A program made the position numbers and the translations under genes. From Hyphochytrium catenoides (lineage: Eukaryota; Sar; Hyphochytriomycetes; Hyphochytriales; Hyphochytriaceae): a stretch of DNA of 64,000 nt. Each line of letters begins with the position of its first letter. The stretch's first letter is position 1. The stretch lies in contig FLMG01000683.1 in the NCBI GenBank assembly GCA_900088475.1, positions 712-64,711 of the forward strand, in the 5' to 3' direction. The notes below the pieces were generated by a model, which was given only the letters and a program-made list of their open reading frames with translations, did not search any database and was not told the origin of the DNA. Below, one piece after another: positions 44,531-56,789 of the stretch.

Positions 44531-44915
44531 ATGGGAGGTTGGGACGCTGTGCCAGGCCTATTTGTAATCTTCGTCGCGCTTAGTGGCATGGGCGCTGGCC
44601 AAATCCTCATAAACAAGACGTTCCGACCAAATCAGGTATAGCTTGGCTCCTTGACTCCTCTCCTGAAAATCTATCTGAAAATCTATCTCTATTGATCTGC
44701 CCGATTGGGTCAGAGAGCTTCAATCTGCTTGTGCAGACTCTTTGACCTATCTCCCTCTTACCATGACCAACTATATATTCATTAATTTTACCCTTCACTT
44801 CTTACTCTGAAAGGTGAAATTCAGCAACATCGACGCTTTTGAGTTCGCCATGATTCAGAGGGACGAGCGGATCCATGAAGAGCGGGCAAAAAGGCAAAAG
44901 CAGCAGCAGAAGTAA
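44531..44915 (+). CDS. NDUFA1: NDUFA1-like (MWFE) accessory subunit of complex I, 68 residues
   Basis: Two exons, 44,531-44,635 and 44,814-44,915, join in phase to give 68 residues. The N-terminus (MGGWDAVPGLFVIFVALSGM) forms a single membrane segment directly after a Trp, as in NDUFA1. A polar part with a FEFAMIQRDERI stretch follows, matching the D-x-x-x-x-x-M-x-x-R-D-x-(R/K) pattern of plant and animal homologues. It would be a small inner-membrane accessory subunit of respiratory complex I. Size and motif order fit well, but the sequence is short, so the call is tentative. The C-terminus is very basic and Gln-rich. Confidence 0.6.
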
Positions 44916-45070
44916 ACAAGCTGTACCATCAAGTCAACCCCACATTATCTCCCTTACTGAAGAGCTCGAGAAGGGCATGGCGGCCAGGAAGGACCTTTAG
45001 CTTTCCGGCAATGTGTACTGATACATTCGTTCGAACTGTAACAAGTCAGGACTGTTGACAGAAGGTGAAC

Positions 45071-48000
45071 TTATTTACTTGGCTGTGTATGTAGGGCATC
45101 CTTAGGCTGTGGCTTGGGGCTATCCTCAGAGATATTGGCTTCGTAGTTTGAGTACTGAAGGTTTAATTGCAAGCGTAGCGACTCTTCATTGAGCCCAGAT
45201 GCGAGAATTCGTTCGGTCTTTAGAAGCAGGTCCCGTTGGTCTCGATAGGCCTTGGAAAGGAATGGATTGAGGGGTGAGAGGACCTTGGTACTGACGATCT
45301 CTCGGATGCGACGGGCATCTCGAACAACCTCCTCCGGAAAACCGCAAATGTCAGCCATCTTAATGCCATAATCGCTGTATGGGTTGAGTAGTCCGTCTTG
45401 AACTTTGTAAACGAACTCTAGCTTGTCCTTGTGAAGGCAGGGAGAAGGCAGGGACCAAGTTACTGAAGACATAGGTGGAGTATAAAAGATTCCCTTACCT
45501 GTCTCATGCTTACTTGGAGAGAATGATTTCTGACGTTGCTATAGAGTTCTGATAGCTCACATAGAGAATGGTGATGGGTCACAAAGAAAGTGATGGCCTT
45601 TGAAAGCAGTAGATTCTCAGCAACACTCCAGCAGATAGCTATCCCATCCTCGTTGGACGTTCCGCGACCAAGTTCATCCATGAACACGATAGAGCGATCC
45701 GTAAGGTTCTCGAAAATGTAAGCAGTTTCAACCATTTCTCTCTTGAAAGTACTGATGTTGCTCTCCATGTCATCGCTGCTTCCTATTCTTGTAAAGATTC
45801 TGTCCTTGGCGGAGAGGTATGCCTCCTCTGCGGGGACGAAGCTTCCACATTGGGCCATTATTACCAACAGGGCCACTGCTCGAATGTATGTGGACTAAGT
45901 TTTGTGAGGCATCAGCGGATTGACTCGTGCCGCTCATGATAACAAGTAGCACACCCTACCTTCCCGGAACAATTAGGCCCAGTAACTATGTGAAAATTCA
46001 TGGCGGGGTTGGCAAAAGTATCACTCGGCACGAACTGGGAANNNNNNNNNNNNNNNNNNNNNNNNNNNNNNNNNNNNNNNNNNNNNNNNNNNNNNNNNNN
46101 NGGAACCTGTATAGGTCGATTGGTAAATGGAGTCCACAAGACAGCGAGAGATAGTAGCGTTACCATCGTCGGTAAGCTTGGGTCGGCAATAGGGCTGCCC
46201 GGGCGGTGCCTCTAAGGCCAGGATGGCGAAGCTTCAAGTAACGTGAGAGTTAGCAGTAAGCAAAACCACATTAAGAGGTATTAATACGACTCCATGACTT
46301 CTGTGATCTCGGCGGGGGAAACGCTTCTCCTTCTACCTGGCGAGCATATCCAAGATGGCAATACTCTCAGTGGCGGAGAATAGAGTTTCGATGTTGTCTT
46401 TGATCTGTTCAAGCATGCCCTGTATGCAGTGATGGGAGAGCATATAAATGTCTCTGAGGGACTCATTGGCTCTCTCGTTGAGACTTTCCACTTCTTTCGT
46501 TGAGCAAACGAGGCCTTTAGAGCTTGATCGCACAAGGCGGATAAAGCAACTTGGGACATCCTGAGTATTGGCGGATAGAATGAAATGGTAACCCCTAGAA
46601 GCGCTGAGTGACAAGTGACCTTGAGTGGACGGAGGCAACGCTATTTGGCTATAACTCAAACCGCTCCGCCGGCCGACCTGAAAGTTAGCTTCAGGGAACA
46701 CCTGAACTCCTCAGCATATTGTTCTGCGAGGTCTTGGATATCCTCAATTGCAGCGAGATAAGCCTTTCTAGCGACGTCTAGAAGTCCATCAAGCCCTGCC
46801 TTGACAGCAAAGCATTCCTGCTGCCTCATCTGCACACCTGACCGAGTCCATAGGGCGCTGGGATCCACGGTGGCGTGAAACACCAAGTAAATGAGTAAGC
46901 GCTTTGTCTCGTCACTACTAGTAGTAGGGTTATTGGTGGTGGACTCACTTCTCGTTGATAACCGAGGTTATAATGGCCTGAGATTCTCGGTGAACTGGAC
47001 TGGAAAGACTGTTGGAGAACATCTTTAGCTACCATTGAATCGAGCCCGTTGATCGAACTCACGGAACGATCAAACTCACGCCTCAGTGATGGCTCTCAAT
47101 AACCCAGCGGCTGGGAAGGGTAGTTGTCCTTGGTTAGGGTCAGAGTGCTCTCCCAACATGATTCTTAACTGTTCAACCACGCGAGGAAACTCATCCAACG
47201 CCTGCTTCAGCGCTAGAGCATTATTGATGCTTGCCCGTGCAATTCTTGGAGTAAGAACCTTGGGAACCATGACCAGCTGACCCTAAAAGCAGCGTCATTG
47301 ATCCTTTCGTCCGTGGATATGGCTTCTCTCTTACCAGAAGCTTGTCGTGGTCAGAAAGACTCCTGAGCACATCACATAGGGACTGCAGAGCCTCAGGTTT
47401 TGCCATCAGACATTCCACCGCTGCCAAACGAGCTTCAATTGTTGGGACATGAACACTTGGGCTACGCAACTGGGGTCCGTCAAAAGCGTATTGTAGGTTT
47501 GGCCCATGCCGTTGCGGGGGACCTACCGTAGCTCTCAGAAGCCGCGAACCCACGGAGGTGCAACATCGATTCATGATGCCAAATAGAGATTGCTTCTGAC
47601 TCCCAGTCCTGGCATTAGCCAATACTTCTAGTTGTCTCACAGTCTAGCAGGGCAGCGGTGTCAGAAGCGTGACGCAGTCGCATCTCTTGGCTTCCTACCT
47701 CATGATCTAGCGTAAGCTTGCCTTTCGCAGATACGCTCTTGATAAATACAGAATGGTCGCGAAATGTGAAGCCTTGAATAAACTGCGAGCGCATATCAGC
47801 AACTAAGCATACAGGTTGATGCGATCTCAGCGACGAGGACAGTTACCTCTACATACTTAAGGAGGCAGTTCACAGCAGCTGTGATGACATACCCCTTTTT
47901 GACTATCTCAGGTTCTAGGCAGTTGATCGAGATCCTCTTCATCTCCTGGCTGCCTCTTGTTTGACTGCAGCAGAGAATGAGGTCAGGCTTAATAAGCCCA

Positions 48001-48607
48001 ATGGAGGATGTGGAGCGCATCCAAAGGGCATCCTGTTCGTTACTCGTAATATTGGCGGGAGATCTTGACAATCTTGATGTGCGAGGTCGGAGTCTCGAAC
48101 GTCTGTCTCAGTATCTTTTGGAGTGGACGATCTTTGTGGCTCTCTATCGTGAGAACTTCTACTGGCTAAGAGTCCGTTAAGTGAGCCAAGTACAGTCGTT
48201 GTTTCTAAAATGTGATTACCAACCTCATACTCCTTAAGCAGTGCAATGGTGTTAGCAAACTTTTGAGAATCCAAAATGTGAGATATAAGGAGCTCGTGAG
48301 GGCTCTGCAGGTCGAGTGCACATAGCCCAACCTCACGGGCCCTATTTTCTGCAAGCGCTACTATATAAAGTGTGTCACGATTGCTCCCACAACCAGGCTT
48401 AGCCGCTTCTGACTCTCCGGCATTGAAACTAGATGCTCTGCCACTACTTCTACTTCCTGTACGGCTGCGATGCTGTGAGTCCTTCTTTCTTCCATTTATC
48501 TTAGCTGACGAGGTTCGAACGTTGCTATCTCGACCCAGAGGTCCCCCCACTGCGAGCGTCTCATACCTAGAGACAAGCACAGAATCATCAGATCTGAAGC
48601 TCAGCAT
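45071..48607 (-). CDS. MSH4: MutS homologue MSH4 (meiotic recombination)
   Basis: MSH4 pairs with MSH5 to stabilise recombination intermediates and promote crossovers in meiosis; it does not repair mismatches. Many exons on the minus strand run from about 48,607 (MLSFRSDDSVLVSRYETLAV) to a stop at 45,071. Seen in order: connector region (AVNCLLKYVE), core/lever exons (TVRQLEVLANARTGSQKQSL, FGIMNRCCTSVGSRLLRATV), clamp, then the ATPase. Walker A is GPNCSGK (about 45,965), continued after an intron by STYIRAVALLVIMAQCGSF. Next come STFKREMVETAYIF, Walker B FMDELGRGTSNEDG and THHHSLCELSELY. No N-terminal mismatch-recognition FxE motif is seen, as expected for MSH4. An assembly gap lies just before the ATPase exon. 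MSH5 is less likely because of the PAEE and IFTRIGSSDDMESN region. Confidence 0.9.
46042..46101. other. assembly gap (60 N)
   Basis: Sixty unknown bases inside MSH4, between the exon ending in the CRPKLTDDGN region and the ATPase exon that resumes QFVPSDTFANPAMNF. The usual RHP motif of MutS proteins should fall in or next to it and cannot be seen. Confidence 1.
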
Positions 48608-49096
48608 CTCTTCATTGGATTCTCAGTACTGATCAGGCTAGCAGCAGCTTAATTCTTGAAAAACCACCCAGATGACCCAGGAAGCAAAACAGCTAATGAA
48701 GAAAGCCTCCTCTTCAGCATTTATTCGTAAATCGAGGGACTAGTTCGCCAACGACCTTCGTTATTCTTCTGGCATCTATCGCGCTGGCCTGCCTTTCAGT
48801 GGAATCTCGCAAATGTCCAGCAGAAATTGGTTCCCTACCATTTGATTTGGAAGGAGATTCCTCAATGACCATTAGAATCTCGCAGCTCATGGGTTATTAG
48901 AACTAAATTCCGGGGTCAAGTAGTTCTTGAAGCAAGAGACCTTATTTTACTCCAAGTCATCAGAATCCCAAATTGAAGTATCTCTTACAAACGCAGAGCG
49001 GTTCGTTGGAAGTACTGATACTTGCGTTACACCTGAGAACTGATAATCAGAGACTTCAGAATATTAGTTATCAGCAGTGTGGCACGAAGATCTGAT
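48608..49096. other. intergenic, no gene seen
   Basis: Between the MSH4 start (minus) and the 3' end of the hypothetical minus-strand gene at 49,097. It should hold the MSH4 promoter. No recognised feature. Confidence 0.45.
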
Positions 49097-49425
49097 CTAA
49101 TACTTTTCAAGCGTTGCTGATGGAGCTGATGGATCTGAACTCTCATGATGGATCTGGTAAGAAGCACTACTTTGCATTCCTCCTTGATGTGAATGTATGA
49201 CAGTGGGCCTCAAAGCTGGTGGAGGCTTCTTCTTCACTGGCGTCCAAAGATCATTATCCCTAGGAATCTCATGCCACGACAGTGCCTTGTTTCCGCTTAA
49301 CCCAGGGTAGCTGCCCCGCTTGATGAGAGCTGCGACGGGGATCCGGCATCGCTTCTTGAAGATCCTTAGCCTATCAGACCGTTCGCCACTAGAAGAAAGA
49401 GGAAAGCACCCTGGGTGCTCCATCC
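49097..49425 (-). CDS. hypothetical protein, about 108 residues, head-to-head with TMEM161
   Basis: One open frame on the minus strand, from an ATG at 49,425 to a stop at 49,097. The peptide begins MEHPGCFPLSSSGERSDRLR, has KKRCRIPVAALIKRGSYPG and WHEIPRDNDLWTPVKKKPPP, and ends SAPSATLEKY. Composition is typical of a disordered basic protein, with no known domain. Its ATG is only 11 bases from the TMEM161 ATG on the other strand, so the two genes would overlap in their 5' leaders or share a promoter. It could instead be antisense chance; no intron supports it. Confidence 0.4.
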
Positions 49426-49436
49426 CGTTAGAAAAA

Positions 49437-51755
49437 ATGGCGGTACTAGGCTTTGAGGTTGTGACGGGGCTAATCACAATGTTCATGTTGAGCAAGCTGG
49501 CACCCTACTACAACCTGGCAATCAAGGTGAGCCCTTAACTATTATAGGTTTCTGCACCTCGTGCTGAATTGCGACACGTCATCAGCTGCTCTCAGGGTTG
49601 ACTTATTGCATACCCTTTTCGAGAGAGGACCTGGATACGCTCGATAGAAAAGCTGGTAGCTCAAAGAAGGGAAAGGTAAGGAGATTGATGGAAAATATGG
49701 ACTCAAGAAAAGGTAATAGTTATCATGTCTACAGGCTCCCGCGGCTTCAGAAGTTGGAATATACACTCGGAAGATAGGCCACAACGAGGATATATTGGGA
49801 TTATTATGCTTCACCGAGGTAACGCAGTACATATTAATACTTACATCATCGCGTTCACCGGCTAACTCGAAAGTCCTCAGTACAGCACCATAGTCATGTT
49901 GGCAGCAGCTGGAACTATCGTCTTTCTCGTGTCAGAAGTTCGGGTACGCACATCGCGCAATTAGCAATGCTGTGAAGAAAGCTTTTTCATTATCGGTCGA
50001 TGTCACCCAGGGATGCTTCACGGAAGGGACACTCTCTGATGCGCCATTCTGGCTCTGTGCTACCGCTACGCTGATTTGCATTGGCTCTCTTCTGACGGTA
50101 GGTGCCTTAGATGAATTAAGGACCTAGGCTAGCTGCTAAATAACTCGCATAGTACTCGGGCCTACAAGCGGGATCAGATGATAGGGCTATCGTTATTTTG
50201 GTCACTGTATTGGCAAGCATGATTGCTTGTGCAACACTCTTCGTTCCAGGAACCCATCGCCTCTTTGATTTCGGCATTGAAGAGGTGAGCAATAAGTTAG
50301 CTGGCTGCATCATAGTTGGCGTTAATTTCTCTCTTGATGTGTGCTAGGGGCTGATGGAGTTCCAGAGCCGTATTGATACCTTGCTGACTGCTTTTGGCAT
50401 GAAGGTGAGATGAAAATTTACCAGACACGTTGACAGTTTTGCTGACGTCTGCTATAGCCTTCACTTAAAGTCAGCCGAGAGACTTTTTATATTGTGCTGT
50501 CATTTGCTGCTGGTTTGTTATCTGGAGCCTATGTCAATGGATGCATTGCTCTGGCGCGCCTACATAACATATGCCAAGAGCCCTCAAGACTCAGCTCTTT
50601 CGCTAAACTTTGGACCAGACTGAATATACTTGTCCCTGTCTTGGCAGCTTCCTTATGGATCAAACCATTGAGCTCTGACTTGATTGTAAGGGCCCTTTCT
50701 GCTAGTTGCCATCATTTTTCTCTTCTAATCTCTTCACTTCAGCTTCCCAAGGGGCTTATCCGCTGCCACGAAAACGCTATCTATCGGGATTGTCTTCCTG
50801 AGACTGAAAGCGAGAAGTATAGCTTCATGTAGGTAGCTCAGGCGAGCTACACGTCTTCGCTTTAGACGGTGGTAGGCTAACATCGACTTACAACCTCCTA
50901 GCATGACAGAAAGTCGGTGGGAGGCCTTCCGATTGTCCATGCTATTTTTGTTCTTCCTTTCAAGAATGACGGCCTTCAGGACCTACATGCAAGTGTACCT
51001 TGATGACGCCAAAGTCCCTATTATTCTCAAATACTTTAAGCCGAGGGCTATAAGCGGCGAAATGCTGAACCTGAAGGTACTTCTCAACCTCTATATTGCC
51101 CTCTCTTGCATGTCTAACACAAACTAACTCACACTCATTAATCAGATAGTGGTACATTTTGGACGTTTGGGCCCGATCTGCCTGCAATACATCGCTCCAA
51201 CTCTAATTACCTACTTCTTGATCCTATCGTACAAGCAGAAGTCTGCCATAGACCTGGGAGTTTGCCGACATACAGGCGAGGTATGAATATGAGGATTATC
51301 TCATTCCTACTGTTTTTTCACTGGCTGACACTGTTACTAGGTCCTGCGAAGCCTTGGGCTCCCAGACCACCTGGCGCCAAAAGCCACCGGTTATTCGCTT
51401 CCATCAGCTACCTTGGACCCACTGATGGGTCTCGATTTCAATAGTGAAGAACTGTCAGCGCAGGACGTTATCAAGATCTGGAACCGTAAGAGTGCAATGG
51501 GATAAAATGGTTCTCTCGCCCTATCTAACCAAACTTCTATCGTTCGTATCTACAGGAGTCAGCGCATTCGGCATTGGCTCACCAGTCTTCTTTCGATCGG
51601 TTTTATCCTTCCTTCTTTGGTGGTCAACATCTTCCATCGTCGTTATCTCAGTGCTTGCGAGCACCTACTGGCAGGGCGTAGGAAACGGCCAACTGACAAT
51701 TGCAAGCAGAGCAGACGCAATCGCGGCCGGAAAGAAAGCCAAAAAGACCAAGTAA
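49437..51755 (+). CDS. TMEM161: TMEM161-family multi-pass membrane protein
   Basis: About 13 exons on the plus strand. The N-terminus MAVLGFEVVTGLITMFMLSK, followed by LAPYYNLA, closely matches the conserved start of animal TMEM161A/B. Later exons give KAGSSKKGK, ASEVGIYTRKIGHNEDIL, then hydrophobic segments in the family's order: YSTIVMLAAAGTIVFLV, FWLCATATLICIGSLL, IVILVTVLASMIACATLFVP, and a region with YIVLSFAAGLLSGAYVNG. The last exons have FGRLGPICLQYIAPTLITYF and the C-terminal SFLLWWSTSSIVVISVLAST, followed by a Lys-rich KKAKKTK end. Animal family members act in ion-current regulation, but the molecular role is unclear. The second exon (about 49,549-49,600) is the only junction I could not fix by phase. 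Confidence 0.85.
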
Positions 51756-51877
51756 TGCTTCCCTTGACCTGTTGAAGATTGAACTGATCTCCTAGTAGGC
51801 AGATAATATTCAATCCCCCAGCCTCCCGTTAGCTAGTAGCTCATCAATGTTGACCATATGGCCCCTGCTCTACAACT

Positions 51878-52187
51878 CTATGATAAGTCTGGTTGCCATT
51901 TGTCTTCCACCCCGTTTGAGCCGTAAACGTGACCGATGTAGTGATAGTCTTTGGGGAACGGGCCCTAGGATGGACTGACGATGAGACAGGAGGATGGAGA
52001 GAGCTTGGACATGAGCTTGCAAGCAGCAGCTTCTGCTGGAAGTCGGCTGGTGTCTGTGCGAAACTGTAAGAGAACAATGGAAGGCGAACAGCAAGAACTG
52101 ACGTGGAGGGAAGTCCCAATGAAACTTACTTCTCCTGGAGGAGCTGTGGATGCCGCATCCGTTACAGAAGCTTTGGGCAGACACTGC
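51878..52187 (-). CDS. candidate 3' exons of an unrecognised minus-strand gene
   Basis: A final exon (51,964-51,878) reads GPFPKDYHYIGHVYGSNGVE, continues DKWQPDLS and ends at TAG. It joins in phase, via a GTAAGT donor and a CCTAG acceptor, to an upstream exon ending TDAASTAPPGE (right border about 52,187, no ATG). The two exons look strongly protein-like, but upstream exons would have to lie in a CT-rich region that, by the pattern in this window, looks like plus-strand intron. No family recognised. Confidence 0.35.
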
Positions 52188-53410
52188 ACTCGTAGTCTTC
52201 CTCTCCCTCTCTCTTCCTTTCCCTCCCTCTCTTTGTCTCTGCTCTTATTCTCTCTCGTTCTTGTTCTCTCTCTTTCACTGTCTCCTTTTCTGTTCTCCCT
52301 CTGCTCTCTTTTTGCCCCACAGGGTCTTTCCCTCCTTGACTTTCTCTCTCTCTCTGTCTGTCTCTCTCTGTCTCTCTCTCCCCACCCCCTCTCTCTCGTT
52401 GGCTACTGTTCAGTGCAATCTTCCTTCGCCTCGCCCAATCCTTTTCTCTCTCGGTCACGCCCCTCTCTCACCTCTTCCTTTCGGATCTAACCTTCTGACT
52501 CTTTACCCTCACTGCTCCTTTTCTAAATGTTATCTCTCCCATTGCGTAAGCCAGTAAACTTCATCAATAGAGATCGTGCTCTGCTTCCATTTTCCTCTCT
52601 TTTCTTTCTTGGTCTCTCTCTCCCCCTCTTTCTTTCCTGTCAAAGACAACACTGGCTAGCGCTTGTTCCCTCATCTTTTCCTCTTTGTCCGGTCTTCTTG
52701 ACTCGTCCTGTCTTTTACAAGTGATGAGCTGAGTCAAGCATTATCTTATTCCCTCCTCTCCTTGCGCAAGCAGAGACTAGCTTCTTGGAAAAAGCGCTTT
52801 CTTAATCGGACTTGCCACCCTCTCACTGAGCTTTAGCTCTGCTCGTTCTCCATTTGCCTCGCTGTCTGCCTTCCTTTCCTTTAACTGCAGCTCTCGTCTC
52901 TGCCTGTGTCATTCTACTCTTCTTGTTCTCTTGATCAAGGGGACCTTCCTCTGTCTCTCTGTCTGGGCTCTCCTCTGTCATATTTTTCTTTGGTTACCAT
53001 AGCTCTGAGTGCCATTGTGGTCTTGGTGCAGACAGAGGGTGGGCAAGGATATCTAGCGGAACCAAAGGTTTGAGAGCAATAGAGAAGAAGAGAGACAAAG
53101 CGTATAAAAGCAGGAAAGAGGATGTAGGAAAGGTATCTTAACTTTTTCCCTTGTGGTCAGCAGTCTGTGAGGCTGCTGCCGGCTGTTGCAGCCCGCTTGG
53201 CTGCTTCATCATATCTGTCTGGGACTTTCAGAGGCTATGTCTGGGAGTAGGAAATGGCTGCTTAACCAGTAACTTCAAGCAGCCAGCTCTGACTCCGTAC
53301 GAGGCTGCGTGGCCTTATGACCTCTCGGAACTGAGTAACGGACTCTAGAACAGGGTCCTGGGTGTCTCATAAAGCAGACAGCGGAAAGAAGGAACATAAC
53401 GGAGAAAAAG
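52188..53410. other. CT-rich intergenic region
   Basis: Strongly pyrimidine-rich on the plus strand from 52,195 to about 52,960, with near-pure CT runs at 52,340-52,390. Open frames here are low-complexity Ser/Leu-rich translations of CT repeats and are not supported as genes. The right end should contain the LRRC9 promoter. Confidence 0.6.
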
Positions 53411-56400
53411 ATGGAGGGAACCGCTCCCGTTCAGGAGGAGGTGCAGTGGGCGAACGAGTGGAGCAAACTAGATCAGCCTCTCTCGGATTCCAAGCTTTCA
53501 GAGCTTTATTCCCGATCCTCTGACCTCCAAGCAGTGGTGAGTTACTTCCCATTTCAAGCTAAGCCCTGACCGTGCTCCTTGCACTCATAGTAAGGACTCC
53601 CTCCGTCTTTGCGTCGCTTGCACTCCCTGGCTCTCCCGCATTGTGCCATATTTTAGTGTTACAACAACTGCATCAAAGAGAAAGGGCTCCCTGTTGCCGT
53701 GAACGCGGTGGATGCACTCAGCCTCTTCCAGAGCAAAATTCAGTCCCTTTGGAGTCTTGGTGTCTTTAGGAATCTTAGAGAGCTTTCGATTATCCAGCAC
53801 TCCGCGGTCAATAGTTTGATTGGTAAGCGGCTGTCACCACAGTCCCCGCATCTCGTCTATCTCATACTCCTTCTACTGTCTCTCCCTCTATTCATCTTCT
53901 CTCTCTCTCTCTCTTGGCCTCGCATGCGTAAGCTATGTCTCTCGTTTGACAAGTCCGTCTCGGCGCGCTTTCTTGCCGTCGAATTCTCTCTTACTATATG
54001 TAGACGACCCTGTTTATCTCTTTGTTCCCCTATTCCTTCTTTCTATATCTTCTGTATGCGCAGGTAGCTCTGTATGTCCTCGCCCATCTCTCTCTCTCTC
54101 CTTTCATTCCTTGCCCTCTTCCTCAATACTCTTCACTTCTTCTTACATACCGCTATATATCTGTATACCATAGGTCTCCAGCACTGCAAGGCACTGGAAA
54201 AACTCTGGGTCTCTGAGTGCTCTATAACCTCGATTGATTATATTGCTGAATGTGAGAACCTAACGCATGTGGATCTGAGCTGCAACGCCATAGAGAAGAT
54301 TAAAGGAATAGAAAGACTGAGCAAACTGGAGTCACTCTGGCTGAACGAGAACCGTATTAACACTATTGAGGTGGGTGAGAAGCGACCACAAGCCAAGCTG
54401 GATCCAATAGAAAGAGCCAGAGGATGGATGAAAAGAGAGAACGATGGGCTGAAAAAGAGAGGGAGGGAGAGCAAGAGACAGAGAGAATGAGAGGGGGCGA
54501 GAGAGAGCAGCAGGAAGGAGACTCCCCTCCTCGCCCAAAAGTGTACGTCCTCTGTTCTTGCACGATCAAGGGTTATCTAGGCAGAAGACTTCGCTGTCCA
54601 ATGCCGGCATCACAATGCACTCTCGGGTTTTTTATTTCCGACCACCTCTACCCTGCCTGTGACCGCCCTCGCTTATGATCTGGACCTCCTGTCTGTTTTC
54701 CTATGCCAGGGCCTTGCAAGTCTGAAGTCTCTGAAGTCTCTATACTTGGCTCGTAATAGTATTAAGACGATTGGGGATGGTCTAAGCAAGAATGAAGCCC
54801 TGAGAGAGCTAAATCTCTCCGATAACTTGCTTTGGAGCTTTTCAGATATCGCCAAGCTCCGGCGACTACCGAGCTTAAGAATCCTCTCCCTTGCTGATCC
54901 GCACTTTGGTGCCAACCCTATCTGCTCCATCAACAACTACAGAGTAAGTGGTCACATCTGCTGCCTAAGTGGTCAAGCAACGCATGGAGGATTGATATAA
55001 GACAGGACTAGCCGTAGTACGAGCGAGTGTTTGCGGGAAATGAGAGAGCTGGCATAGGTGCGGAATCACGCTTACCACGGCTTGTTTTTCGAGAGGGACT
55101 GCACCTTAGTCCTGTGGGCCTCTGGCTGTTAGCTAACTCATGTCTTGTCCAGCTGTCGATGGTGAATTCTTTCCCGTATCTTCAGTACCTAGACGCTAGG
55201 AGAGTGGACGATGAGGAGATGAAAGGCGGAGAGGCTACGCTTGCGAGAAAACGGATGTACTATAACATGAAGATGAAGGCGTTAGAGGGGCGCGCAGCAG
55301 CCATCACACAGCAGGCAGAGGTTAGACAAGCCTCCATTGAACATATCCATTCCTACTTACGTATATCTCCGCCTTCTTTCCTGGCCTTCACTCTCGTAGA
55401 GGCTTTGTCAGGGCGTAGAAAGTGCTATTGACAATTACGTCTTCGCGCTAGAAGAGAAGCGTCATATACTTCGTTTCCTGCAGAGTCAGAAGGAAAAGCT
55501 TCAGATCACCGCTGCCGATGGAGCAATAATCGAGGCAAGTTGCCTCATGGAGCTTGACTGTGCCCACATAAGAGCTTTCGCTCTCTGTCTTTCTCCCTTC
55601 TCTTTCTCTTGCCCTTATCTCTGCACTTACGTCCTAGTCGACGTCTAGGTTACACCCCCTCCCCTTCCTGGAGCTCCCATGTTCCGGTCGTCAATGTCTC
55701 AAGATTACCCCTTTCCGCCCATTTAGCTACCTTTCTTATTGTCACACACGTAACATCCTGCCTATGTATTGCTGCAAGAGTCCCCATGTGTTGCTCGATC
55801 TTGCTGCGCTGAGGTTGAGGTCTTATGAGCTTGTTACCTTTCCAGGGTGAAGCAGCCCACGTTTCTCTCGCGTCCTCGCTACAGCAGCTTCAATTAAGGA
55901 GGAATGATGTGCGGGAGCGTTGCAAAGCGACTACCGCTGAGGTTCAAGGTGCCCTGGAGTGGAAGCTTAAGCTGCTGACCAGAGAACTAGAGACCTGTGG
56001 AAACGTGAAGCTCAGCTATCTCGAACCGAGTGACGAAGGCCACAGGTCAGGGCAATGCGTGGCTGAGGAGGAAAGGGAAAAGGCAATAAGGAATGCAAGG
56101 AGAGAGAAGATCCAATAGAAGAAGGAGAAGAGGGGGTCTGACTAGGTAGTCAAAGAAGGAGGTGTAAGGCTAGAGTACCGACGAAGGGCAACGATCAGTT
56201 GGTGGTTGACCAACTCCCGTGTCCTCTTTTTAGGTCCGCGTCAGAGCTGCTTCTCTCTAGCTTCAAGCCTGCAGACTTCAAAGACTATGGAATTGTAGGC
56301 GTCAGGGTACGTACGCGAGAGAGTCGATTGGGAACGAGAGGGCTAATCTTTCTTCTTTGGCCTAACTTCGGCAGGGACGAGGGTTGCATTTCTTTCCTTC

Positions 56401-56752
56401 CAGACCCTTCGTACTTATCCGTTCCCTGTTGTCTACCTGTCGACTTATATACTCCTCTGTCTCTCCGTCTCTCTCTACCTTGAGCTTTGACTTGCTTGCT
56501 CTCTCCACCAATGTATACGCTCCATTTAACTTCCATCGGTCCCCTGTCGGCTATATAGGTGATTGCGGTCTGCCAGTTTACGAACACATTTCTGAAGCTT
56601 CGATCCGAATCGCAGAGCGTCAAAAGTCAGCGAGCAGACGATGAGAGGAGACCGGCAGCTGGGAAGAGTTGTTCGGAAGAGGAAAAAGGTAAGGAAAAAA
56701 CTTGACTATTGGACGAAGAGGCAGAAGAGAGATGGAAGCAGCCAGCATTCTC

Positions 56753-56789
<37 letters not shown>

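Noticed and set aside
48500-48512. GGTTCGAAC resembling a tRNA B-box
   Set aside because: It lies in the MSH4 coding exon and no matching A-box or cloverleaf was found. No tRNA gene was seen by eye in the window; a covariance-model scan would be decisive.
52195-52560. Long open frames in CT-rich sequence on the plus strand
   Set aside because: Their translations are Ser/Leu/Pro repeats produced by CT microsatellite sequence and carry no domain.
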